From NCBI GenBank assembly GCA_958496175.1, contig OY292278.1, forward strand, positions 16,988,001-17,052,000: a stretch of DNA of 64,000 bases, given 5' to 3'. Below the pieces are notes generated by a model. That model was not told where the DNA came from. It did no database searches and saw only the letters and a program-made list of their open reading frames with translations. Shown here piece after piece: positions 51,651 to 62,568 of the stretch; the first letter of the stretch is position 1, and every line of letters starts with the position of its first letter. The position numbers and the translations under genes were made by a program. The stretch comes from Sisyra terminalis. Lineage: Eukaryota > Arthropoda > Insecta > Neuroptera > Sisyridae.

Positions 51651-54572
51651 AAACATTTTAAGGGTGACCACATACTTACAGTCCAAATGGCTGGAATTGA
51701 TGCAAACTATTGGTATAACATCCCAAAAAAAAAAAAAAACGTCATACGTGATGCCATCTCTTGTAAGTGATATATTTGATTTAGTTAATAGTTTTTAATT
51801 TTACTTCGACTAAAATGCGACCGGTATAAATCAAAATTATAAGTCCTCAAAGACTAAGAACTAAAGTACCAAATAAAAATCATGTTGACATGTCAATAGT
51901 AAAACAAGAATCATCCAGGAAAATAGAGAAAATATTTGGAATCCTAAGTCTTAATAGGTAACCAAGGTTGAAAAATTTGGGGTAAAATTACCAATTAGCA
52001 TACAGAAATCTGCCACTGGGAAAAACAAAAAAAATAAAAGATTTACGGTAGGTACCCATAATTGAAATTTGTTGTTCCAATGTTATATAAAAACAGATAT
52101 TTTTCGAAGTTGAACTCTATACAATCAACTACCTATCAATGTTATTTTACTTGACTAATGACAGGTAACAATTTCAATGAAATGTAATTTTATGTAAAAA
52201 AATTTTTTGATCAAAAAAAGTTTACAACAAAAATATTAACTTGACAATAGATTGAAATAAATCCGCAGTGAAAAACCATTGAATTAATATACTTTAGCAG
52301 AAAAATCGATTATGAAAACTATTTCATTGTGGCTCGTTTATAAAAATGAAAATGTAATAAAAATATTTGAACCGAAAAATGAATATAATTATTAATCATT
52401 TGAGGGATATTTAAACAGTTTATGTAAGAAAAGATTAAAAAATGAATTTGGCTTGAAGAAAATGTCTATTTAACATTGAAAAATTAAAAACTGGAATCGT
52501 CACTTTTATCGTTATTACTTAATTCTTGTCTCTATCGAATTAGTCTGTTGAAATTCGCTTTAATAGGACACCCTCTTAATCGGGACAAATAAGTCTGGCC
52601 CTGATGTGCCCCAATTAAATAGATTCCATCCCATTAACTATAAGATACGCTTTATATCAAAGAATCTCGTTGATAAAAGATGCCTCCCCATTATTTAGTA
52701 AAGAAATCAAAATGTCTCAAATATTTTCTTTCGTCAACTGCATTCAAACAAACATTAATATCAGTAAAGAAAATATTTTTTTGTTGAATTTATTTTTAAA
52801 ATCATATTTTAAGAACTTTAAATATAATATCTGACAGGTGGAGTTTTTCAAAATCGTTTTTTGGCATCAATCAATGGAAGTTTAGTTGATAAATAGACTG
52901 AGAATTATTGTTTTATTTTATGGGGACCGTTTTGATTTACAGTTGTAAAAGTTAAAAACACTTTTGACGATTCAAAAAATATATAAAAGTGTTGTTAATA
53001 AATTTACAGATCTAATGTGAAATTCATATCGATTCAAACTTGTTTCGTGAATAATTAATTTAGTTTTCTTTGTTTCGCAATTTGCGAATTTCACCTGTCC
53101 AACTAAAAACATTTAGACGTTTTCGAAACTTGTGCAGTTCAGCGTTAATGTAAATGATTCGCTGAGTTCGATATGTATACGTTTAGGTTCATAGGAAATG
53201 CGGAAAACTTCAAGTTTTAATAGCGGTGGTGTTAAAAGCGGTGTCTTTTGTGCTTTCGCGGGCCAATAAACTCTTATAACATATTACTCTATCAAGTTAG
53301 TAATGTTTTTCTTATTCCTTCACACCAAAACCAATAGGAAAATAGGAAGGAAAATCGCACAAAAGCAATTCTAAGTTAAGAGAAAACTAATTATCCAACA
53401 AACTCTAACATGAAGCAGCGAAATACCGCCACCCGCATCACCAACAGAAAAGGTGGTAAAACTAAATAGTTTATTTATTGTAGTCACTACTACTTGTGTG
53501 GAGAAAATGTTCATTTTAATTTTGCCAACAGTTGAAATCGATTTTCACTACATTAATTTAGCAGAAGCTCACTTACGAAATACGAATCAATCACGATAGC
53601 AGTCGTCGTCGCTCCAATGTAACATTTTACTAATTTAACTTAATTCAAAACAAAGAACAGCAAATGTTCAAAACAGACGACATTTATTTTAACAGATAGA
53701 CGTGCGATTTTCCTCGACGACAAGACAATAACCTAAATTATAAGTCAAGAGTAAGACTTTTTCCTACAAATAAAGCTGCTTTTAAAAACCCTACAATCTG
53801 AATGGCTATATCTCTCCATATATACGCACAAAGGAAGAAAAAACGTTTTTCAAATTACTCAAAAAAATAAATAGCATTGTTTTCAAATATTCAAGACTAT
53901 ACTTAAAGCCACTGGGTATTCACACAATGGCACAAGTGTAATCAACGAGTCGTATTAAAATGGTTCCATACGCATAAAAGAAAAGTCTTCAAATAAAAAT
54001 GAATTGTTGATATTTATATAGCGCATTATCTTGCACCTTCATCATGTAAAAATATATTCAGAATTTATATTTAAATTTAAATTTTACGTGACCGCAAGAA
54101 ATCTTCCCGGAAATACCAGTCATAAATTACGGATGGTATCAAGGTAAAGTACGATGAGTTATTAGTTGAGGAAAAGTGTAAGGTTTTTATAAATTTAAAT
54201 TTTTGTTATATTCATCAACAAAAAACTTTTTGGTCACATAGTGAAAGGCATCTTTTTGAAGATTTTTTGCAAATTTTTCCTATAATTATTCGATGTTTCA
54301 TAGTTAATTGAAAACCGGTAAAATTTAAAAAGAAGTCAATAAGTACTACTTTGCTTAGCATTTGTTTACCAGGACTCATTAAGCTGAAAGAATAAACCAA
54401 TAAAACACTTACATAAAAGTCCAAAGTGAATAGACATTACTATGTTTTTATATAATTGATGTAATAACATATATAAAAGGAGGACAAATGAATCCATCAC
54501 GTTATGGGTACTCCTCGAAAGAGGCCCTAAATGAACCCTTCGAAAATCGCACTAAAAATGTACATGTTTTTG
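51651..54572. other. Intronic background
   Basis: Apart from the fragment at 52560, only AT-rich sequence is seen, including a poly-A run near 51725. Confidence 0.45.
52560..52630. repeat. Possible DNA-transposon end fragment
   Basis: ACACCCTCTTAATCGGGACA followed by CTGGCCCTGATGTGCCCCAA looks like one end of a pogo/Tigger-like element. There is no matching inverted end nearby. Confidence 0.2.
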
Positions 54573-54838
54573 GATGCGTTTCGCTAAGTGACCACAATGT
54601 TTACAACCTCCAAAATACCCAATTTTGCATCCATTTTGGAATGAACATATGATTTATGACGTCATTGTACGCTAATGCGTAATTTTGCTCACACAACTAC
54701 ACACAATGCTCACAACCCTTTTGAAAAGCTGGGTCGAAATGGGCGATGCGAAATTGACCTATAACGATCGCAAATTAGAGGAAAATGAAAAATATTGGCC
54801 GTTAGTGTAAGTAATGTGGTCGCTTAGTGGAACGCATC
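54573..54838. mobile_element. 266-bp element with 33-bp inverted ends, unclassified
   Basis: Left end GATGCGTTTCGCTAAGTGAC and right end (complement) GATGCGTTCCACTAAGCGAC are the start of inverted repeats matching at 27 of 33 positions. No convincing target duplication is visible. The interior has CpG-containing unique DNA with a perfect CRE palindrome TGACGTCA. No coding sequence. The superfamily is unclear. Confidence 0.7.
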
Positions 54839-54949
54839 GTAAATCGAAAAGTACGAAAACGAAAAGAATCATCAAGCCTCAAGATGCCAATTTTGCGTAC
54901 TACGATTATCTATTGTTTATACTAAAATAAAATATCTCAGCAAGTAATT

Positions 54950-55390
54950 TCCTATGAGAGAAAATTGCATAAACAGCTAAGATCAATGAGGGTTCATGTC
55001 TCAAAGATACCCTAAACTATGATAATTTTGGCTCCCCCCTCTAAAAAGTTGAACACTTTTGGATCACTTGGCTTGTCTAATGACTAGTATTCCATAACTA
55101 AATAGACCCACTTACTTCTCTCCCATTTTCTATTCTACTGTAATAAGATTTTAGACCAATTACAAAGCAGCACAGTTCATCCTCTAGGATAAGTGAGGAT
55201 TCAAGTCTCAAAGACTCACAAATTACAATAATTTTTGGTCTCTCTTCAAAAAAAATTCAATACTTTTGAATTGCTTGGTGCTTTTAGTGTCCATAATTTG
55301 GTGGATCCATTTACTTCTCCCCAGTTTCCTATTTTGGGTTATAAGCAATCAAAGCAAGTAAAATAGCAAAGTTCATCCACTTTGGGTAAC
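54950..55390 (+). repeat. Diverged tandem duplication, period about 196-207 bp
   Basis: TGTCTCAAAGA (unit 1, about 54998) recurs as AGTCTCAAAGA (unit 2, about 55204). Both are followed in order by AATAATTTT(G)G-CTC, a CTTTTG-AT-[A/G]CTTGG block, TCCATAA, GGA/ACCCA-TTACTTCTC and TTTCCTATT. AGTTCATCC at 55174 recurs at 55370, starting a third, truncated unit. It is not coding. Confidence 0.7.
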
Positions 55391-56118
55391 TAATTGGGTA
55401 TTTTAATAGTTTGTATTCCAGTTAACTGGGTTCTGATAGTACCTTTTAGGAATTAGTAGGTAAAGTTGAAAATTTTATATGCCAATTTCCAAGATTTATA
55501 TGAGAAGTTGTTAAAGAACTTGGATATTTCTTTCGATTTTAATCGCTATAGGATATTTTTTTTCAAAATTTAAGTGCTAGATTGTATGATATTTGGAAAT
55601 ATACCAATAAAATGGTGTTACGGCGTAGTAAATGGCTTCTTGTTGTAAAGGATGTAGCAAAGAACCCGCTTACTATTCTGTAAAAAATTACACAACAAAG
55701 GTATTGATGTCGGAAATTTTTTCGTGAGTCCTCAATTCTGCGCATTACGATAGGTTATAAATAGGCAAAATGCCAAATTTTCCTTAAGCAAATATTACCT
55801 AAAATAAGCTATAATTGCTCAACTTGCGTTTCTTACGCCTATTCTTGGACTAAACACTTTTTTAAAGTGCAATTAAAAAAGGGTCGAAAGTGCATAAAAC
55901 TAAGTGTTATGTTGGATTTTTTTTTAGAATATCCACCGTGGATGAATAGTTGAAAGTTTGTTTCCACTCCACAGAAAATGAAACAGTTTTTTACAAGCAT
56001 GAGGCAATATAAAATTTCATTCAGAGGAAAATGTGTCGTCGTTATCTCTGACGATATTACCGTAAAATTTAAGGATCACCAAGGTAATAACGAAAAGAGG
56101 AGAAAAAGAAGGCATTTT
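55391..56118. other. mbl intron downstream of exon 2, proximal part
   Basis: Read on the minus strand this follows the donor at 56124. It has pyrimidine-rich stretches (CCTTCTTTTTCTCCTC) just inside the intron. No further exon seen. Confidence 0.5.
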
Positions 56119-56124
56119 ACTAAC
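56119..56124 (-). promoter_or_regulatory. mbl: 5' splice donor of mbl exon 2
   Basis: AAG|GTTAGT on the minus strand. It falls exactly where the Muscleblind protein match ends, after ...YDSIK. In known insect Muscleblind the next residues are those of finger 2, and they are not encoded here; the frame instead runs into unrelated sequence (VSKMPSF). T at intron position 3 is a little weaker than the consensus purine. Confidence 0.85.
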
Positions 56125-56310
56125 CTTAATACTGTCGTAGCAAGCAGTGACGCGGCCATTCTGCACCTCGACATTGGCTGGTGGATGTGCGAATTTGCAT
56201 TCAGTATCTGGACGAGAACATTTCTGCCGTTGAAATTCTCGGCAAACCTCCAATTGTAACCAGCGGGAGTCCTTTCCATTCAATAGATTATTCATGTTAA
56301 CCATCGCCAT
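56125..56310 (-). CDS. mbl: Muscleblind, first coding exon (residues 1-62, zinc finger 1)
   Basis: Muscleblind/MBNL proteins are nuclear and cytoplasmic RNA-binding regulators of alternative splicing that bind YGCY motifs through pairs of CCCH fingers. The exon reads from an ATG at 56310 and begins [17 protein letters not shown]. It carries the hallmark runs [12 protein letters not shown] and [15 protein letters not shown], which are nearly invariant in insect Muscleblind. Finger 1 is complete: C23-x7-C31-x6-C38-x3-H42. C57 in the run VTACYDSIK is the first ligand of finger 2, which the intron interrupts. Coding stops at K62 (AAG, 56127-56125) before the donor GTTAGT, so the intron is phase 0. 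The start is chosen because it matches the family N-terminus and sits in CAAAATGG, a strong insect Kozak context. The frame is open upstream to a TTG near 56370, but that is not a eukaryotic start. The remaining fingers and the C-terminus lie outside what I can find here. The family call is very secure; the exact isoform is not. Confidence 0.96.
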
Positions 56311-57101
56311 TTTGTTTCGTTTATATATTGTTGCTGTTGCAAATTTATAATATGTCACTAATTTCGTCAAAATTCGCCTGCTTTTAAATCTTCAGTATTA
56401 TAAATATATATATATTTTTTTAATATTTTATGATAACATTAGTATTATTTTCATATTTTAATTAGTTGAGAAACTTTGATGATTTCCAAAATCACAAATA
56501 AACTTCTTGATCACTCAGTGAAATATAAAACACAATTCCAGACGCGGTTGATTTATATATGGCATGTAAAGACTAGTAGTAGGATTTTGTATTTTTCGGT
56601 AGTTTGAAAGTTAGACTTAACAATTACGACGAGAAAACACTTCGATAACTATGTATCTTAATAAATTGTTCCAATTTTATCAAAATAATTTTTATCACCA
56701 CTGCCTTTTTTTTAAGTTAATTTTTAACTTGTTGATTTTATTTTTTATTTACGTGTCCAATATTTGTCCATACAGCAAAAGCCTTTGTGTATTTGGTAAA
56801 TATTAGGCGTAGAGGGATTGGATATGGGGTGATTTTGGGTAATCAAGCTGAATTCATAAAAGCCAAACTGAAGCAGATTTTATACGGGTTCAGGACAACA
56901 ATTAGGTTTTTAGGCTTGCGTTAGGGTAATTACAAAGACAGATTGTTGCATTGTCTTTGCTTAGCCGGGTGTGAAGCAAAAGCCGTTTACAAAATATATG
57001 CCTTGTTTTGTTTGATTTGGTTTTATACAAGATTTTTTGTTGTGTTAGATTTGCGCAATTTATTGATGTTGGTAGTAACTTCTTTAGACTTGTGCAGATA
57101 T
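56125..57101 (-). other. mbl: Predicted complete mbl exon 2 (5' UTR plus start of coding region)
   Basis: Read on the minus strand, a long pyrimidine tract (mostly T with a few C, about 57105-57130) ends in CAG at 57104-57102. This is the best acceptor-like site upstream of the start codon. Using it gives a 977-nt exon: 791 nt of 5' UTR (57101-56311) and 186 nt of coding sequence, ending at the donor GTTAGT (intron starts 56124). The UTR part contains no long open frame. A weaker acceptor-like CAG at 56380-56378 would give a much shorter exon. In Drosophila the corresponding exon contains a long 5' UTR plus the start codon and is the source of circMbl. The layout here fits that, but the acceptor is inferred. 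Confidence 0.65.
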
Positions 57102-57130
57102 CTGAAAAAAAGAGAAAAAAATAAATTAAT
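57102..57130 (-). promoter_or_regulatory. mbl: Probable 3' splice acceptor upstream of mbl exon 2
   Basis: On the minus strand, an A/T-rich branch-like stretch with TTAAT is followed by about 20 pyrimidines and then CAG at 57104-57102. It is the strongest acceptor-like site between the start codon and 57.6 kb. Confidence 0.6.
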
Positions 57131-60100
57131 TTTCAACTCCAAAATTACACATCAATTTTTCATTCATCAAAAAAACATACGAAAAAATAATCAAAAAAGG
57201 AAATCGGTGAAATAAATGAGCTCATTTGATCCTAAAATATATCTATATATCACTTCATCAATCATAATTCAAAGGTGGGGTCACTTTGAACGTATATCAA
57301 ATGGTTTTTATTCCGTCTTTAGACAATTCAAATGTGGAACATTTAACGAAGCACAATACAAAATTAAAGTAAGAAAATAGTTTCAATTTGTAATAAGAAT
57401 TACTTTATGCATCCTACACATATGTGAATAGTCAATCACATGTCGTCTCGCTGTCACATTTATGGTACGTAAAAAAATACAAAGAAAATCGTTCACACTA
57501 AATCTTTTTATTTCAGAAACTTTGAATAGGTAATAAATATACTTCACATTTGCCAAAACTATAATCTCAATCCTACGATTATTGCACATACACGTGTCAA
57601 GAAATCAGTTATCGTCAATTGCTACAATTTATCTTTTATTTCCAATTCGTTCAAAAAAAATAAAACTTACCAAAGAAAAATATACTTTATGCACTAATAA
57701 AAGCATTTAATTTCCACTATAACGATTTACTTTTCAGTATTATACAAAAAATAAAAATTAACAATCATTAACGTTAGTGTTAATTACTTTGATCATAAGG
57801 TGATGCTAACAAAAAAAAATATTTCCAACTAAGTAAATATAACACTTTTATTAAGCTGTGAAATAATTTTATTATATATTTTTATGAACGAGCACGTCAA
57901 TTGATTTGACCTAGGTACACTATTTTGACTAACACGATTTTACGACTCAATTTTTCTTAATTATTCACAAGAAATAAAATTTAAGTATACAACAAAATTT
58001 AAATTGTAATAATCACAGCTTAAAAAAATAGGAAAATATTCACGATTTCAAATGATGTGTAGCTAAGGATGAGCGCTTTGTAACTAAAATCAAAATGTAT
58101 GACCCAGAGTTTATTCATAGATCGAGGTGGATTTTTCAAAGTGGGAGAACTGGAAATTCCCTCCGATTGATATTTTTTTCCCCTAATATACATGAAAGTA
58201 CAAGTTGTTATTTTGCATATATGGTCGACAACAAAGGGGTTTGACTCCCTGGCACCAGAAAAGTACACACAATGGGGGACCAATTTGCAGTCTGGTTTTT
58301 GGCTACACGAAAGCATCACGTGTGTATGCAGAAAGCAGGTGATTTCAATCTGCCCCGAATAAAAAAAAAGCTCAAATATCTGGATTTAAGGGGAGAAATA
58401 GGGTAAAGGCAACGTTTTCTCAATGATTTCCAAGAATTTATTTTTTAATATAAAAAATGAATATAATTTATTGAAACTTTGTGAATATTTTAAACATATA
58501 TTTAAGTATATACCATGACATTTTTGAAGAATTTTCTTGAAAAGCATTGAAGATATTAGCGACCCCATATTGCAGGTCACAATCAGACTACGCATTTTGC
58601 GTACATTATGGAAGCCACAATTTTCATTTGAAATTAAAAAAGATTGTAATTTACTTTAAGTATATGTCTCGCTTCTATATGAATTTACATGCTTTAGAAA
58701 AAAGAAATTTTAATTGTATAAGGGTCAAAACAAAAAGAATGATTTTTTGTCATTTTTTAACAACTTTTTTTGTAAGAAAAAAAATATTTTAAATAATGAT
58801 AATATTCCGATTTTAGGTTCATATAAAGCGCAATACTAAGAAGAAAGGAAATGCCAATTTTCAAAACGATTGGTTGAAAACTTTTCAAACTATCCTGTAT
58901 GCAAGTTAAAAAAAATCTTTTAAAAAATTTGACCCCTCGGTTATACACGTGGCGAGCGTTGTACCTGAAGGAGAGCTACTCTAATGGCTTATAACAATAG
59001 AATGATTCGGAATTTTCATTTAAAATTTTCGCAACATATCTTTCAATAGTTTTACTAACAATTGATGACAAAAAAATCGATTTTTTGAACCGTTCAACCC
59101 GATCCCCCTCTTAAATAATGTTTATCAATATTGAGTAATACCATTTTTCTCGTAAATCATATTCTTGGACTCATTTTTCAATCAAAATAACATTACCAAT
59201 AAACATTTTATTTAAGACTTCCAATGAAAAATAAAGCAAACTATTGAAAAGATTGTCCAGAAAGCAAAGTAATTTGGTTTGAAACATTAAAGTCCTAATT
59301 TTAGCATTACAACTTTTATAATAATCTGTTTCAGTTTCAATTCAACTTCAAAGTAGCATTTCCCAAACGTAGGGACACCTATAATCCCATTGAAGTCAAA
59401 GATTTATTATCTTTATAAATCATACCTTCCAAATTGAAATTTCTATGGAATTTCAGATTTGCAATTCCAAACATTTCCTTTGCAACTAGCAAATGCCCAC
59501 TATGGCACTTATGTTGCATAACAAATAATTTTATTAAAAGCATTTAGCCGTAGCTTTGTTACGGTGATTCTACAGAGGATATATGTATAACTGAATAGAG
59601 CAAAAATTATTATTGTTAAATGCAGTATTAAGGAAATCTCATACAGTACAAACTAATGCGTCCTCAAAGAACTATTGCACCTCGGTATATTTACTAATTT
59701 CAATCGGTCAGGTTTGCTTCTGAGATAATTCTCAAAAGTAACCCATTGGATTAATTTAAGGATCAAATCTTTATATACATAAACCTATAGTACGAGAAAA
59801 TGTCTAGCACTTTTAAAATGCAACCATCTAAATAGTTACAAAGAGTTAGCTAGCTATCTTTTCTCTAGCGTAAAATAGTTTTTCATATTCTATTGCTACA
59901 AATTACATTATAAAGTCTTGAGACACAGTTTCTCTACATACTATAAAAATATAAAAATAATAAATAAAATCAGACCGGTATTTTCTAAGATTTTAAACCA
60001 TTTATAGAGAAATGTTCGATTTTATATTTGCATTCAGAAAATTATAACAGAAAGGAAATAATGCAATCTGTTATTCGCAAAATTGCCTTTATTTATTCTA

Positions 60101-62344
60101 AATTTTCACATTTTTTTTCGTATTATTAAGGGGAATGTAAATCAAAATTTACATTTACCAACACCACTTATTTAGTGTTATTTTCGTTCTAATAATAGAC
60201 GATATTCTTATTATTAAGAGAAAGGTTGCGAATGCAATTACTATTTAATGTGAATAGTTGAGAACATACTTAAACAAGTTTCTAAAACTTTCAATTTGTT
60301 TTTAAGTTCTGCTATACCGCTGAATATTGTAGATTTAAGATTTAAATATTCCATTGAAATTGATTTTGCAAAAAGCCAAGTGTAAATTCATTTAAAATAG
60401 TAGTTTTAAAATGCAAAAATTCACCGTCCATAAAATTATTCATTAGAAATAGTGTGAAGGTCTTAAATGTTACAATATGTCAATTACAAAAAGGTCAACG
60501 AAAAATTATAGTCGGAAACAAAAAAAGTGGTTTTTATTTATTTAGATTTGAAAGTAGCAAATGAGTTGTAAGTTCTGCACAAATCAGTTGCGACTCGAAC
60601 AAATTATAGGTCGTAAATTACAACGGTTTAGTTCCATAAAAATAAATTTCCAGTTGAAAAAAGTGCAAGCTTAAGCGACTGTTAAGATATATTTAAAACA
60701 TTTAGCTTAATGATTCCCTTCAATTACTATTGTAAAAATTGCAACATTTCACTGTAGTAGTATCTAAAAAGCAGCAGTCAGTGGTTTATGAGCAGATGTT
60801 ACATCAATTATTTTTATTTCTTTCTAGCTAAATACAATTTAATATAATGTTGCATCTGTAGCCATGTACTTTTGTTACAGACAGTAAAATATGACGCGGA
60901 CTAAGGAATACTCGTCTGAATTCATATAAAAATTTTATCTTCGTTTGATTGGTTTCCAGAGAATACCGTCTTGATTTTTATAACTCTAGGTGTGACCGTT
61001 GCGACTAAATATCCCATTTCTAGATCAAAACAAAACATAAACCTGTCAATATGTGCACTCATAAAGTGTCCCTTTTGGATTTTATCAATGATTTCGGTAC
61101 ATTTCATGATTGATACTAAAATGTAACGTAATATTAACTTCTTGAACTTCTTGAAAAATGTCTAAAACAAACTGATTATAGTCCCTAAAACTTTCAATGA
61201 TAGAGTTCCTGAGCTTTCACGAGCTTCACGAAATTTCAGTTAACGAGCTTTGGCGATCGTCCTCATTTTTTTTCTTTAGGTTTTCCATGCATCATTAGTT
61301 TTTCCATGGTATCGTGGACCCAATATGTCCGAAAATTTCAGGATTCACCCATACATTAGCGAAGAGTCTCTGATCTGGCTTTACTTGATTTAAGATGGAA
61401 ACATTGTTTTTTTAGTCTTCCACTTAATCCGTAGCATTCTCCTTCAAGCATCAATTCATCGCCAATTTTCTATGCGAACGGTCTACGTCTCCGAAACATA
61501 TGAGGAAATCGGAAAAATCAAAATACTAACCAACCCAGCGGTTTTCGTTATGTTGAATTGGTATTGATTAAAACCGTAAGTAATACAAATGAAGAACTAA
61601 TATACACTCAAATTCTTAAAATGATTTAACTGAATTTCCAATAACACCGTAAACAATTCATTTCAACTAAATTTACAGCAAAAACCGAATCTAAAATTCA
61701 AAATAGTTCAACTTATTTGCCGATTATATTAACTACTACGAAATGAATTCTAATTCCAGGACGTTCATTATGAATGAGCATACTCGTCATAGATCTGGCC
61801 TTATATAAAAACGAAAAATAAAGAATAATATACTATATATCCTTATTTCCGTTAATTCATATAGTTTAGTAAAGGTACGTAAATCGATTTGAAAAAAATC
61901 CACTAGAAGCGAAGTGGTTTTTAATAAAGAAAAAACATAAAACTAGTTTTTATTCAAATAGTTCTACCAATAGAAAAATGCAGGGATTACATGCAGAATA
62001 CAGCAACTTAATCAATAAAGAAGAATTCAGTGACGTTGATAACTAAACACTTTAATTATAAGTTTTGATTCTGTAAATTCGTAAAGAAGTTTACACTATT
62101 TAATCTTTCTTTTGTTGAAGCAAATTAATTATGCGTCCTACTTGATTATTTCAATCTTCCAGTCAATCGTTAATATACGAGAAACTTCCGCTTTTCATTG
62201 CTCTTCTTTGTGAGTTTTAAATAGTCTAAGGTGGAAAATTAAATATGTTGCAATAGTTCATGGGCATCTCTATCTTTTATTTCTTTGTCGTATACTTCCC
62301 TATTGGTTAAAAAAAAATTTCTTGAAACTATTAAGTACACTTGA
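57131..62344. other. mbl intron upstream of exon 2
   Basis: AT-rich. 58020-58320 is GC-richer with a 99-codon minus frame of unknown nature. About 58530-59120 and 60920-61500 look like old repeats (for example a GACCCCTCGG / CCCGATCCCCCTC style) but could not be classified. Confidence 0.4.
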
Positions 62345-62352
62345 CTTTAGAG

Positions 62353-62560
62353 CAGTGTTTCTTAATCTGTGATTCCCGCACCTCTAAAAGTGCGGAAGAA
62401 CTTTCTTACAATAAAAATTAAGAAATTTTTGAAAATAAATTTCGCGTAAAAAACGTATTTTTCTAAACTAAAAAAAAGCCAAACCCATTTGCAATGGGGT
62501 GTGGAAATCGATTTTCAGATTTAAAGACGTGCGGCACACTAAAAAGGTAAAGAAACACTG
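62353..62560. mobile_element. hAT-type miniature element, copy B of a family
   Basis: CAGTGTTTCTTAATCTGTG at the left and, complemented, CAGTGTTTCTTTACC at the right. Flanking 8-mers ctttagag (62345-62352) and ctttaaag (62561-62568) match at 7 of 8. The interior aligns with the copy at 40448. It is 208 bp with no coding capacity. Confidence 0.8.
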
Positions 62561-62568
62561 CTTTAAAG

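Noticed and set aside
56311..56370. N-terminal extension of the Muscleblind frame to 56370
   Set aside because: It starts with TTG, not ATG. The ATG at 56310 has a strong Kozak context and matches the family N-terminus.
58020..58319. 99-codon minus-strand frame in the upstream mbl intron
   Set aside because: No domain, no conserved motif, and it ends in an AT-driven Phe-rich stretch. Considered as an old repeat but not classifiable.
60922..61500. Possible decayed mariner-type transposase on the minus strand
   Set aside because: No D,D motif, HTH or inverted ends could be found; only general repeat-like wording.
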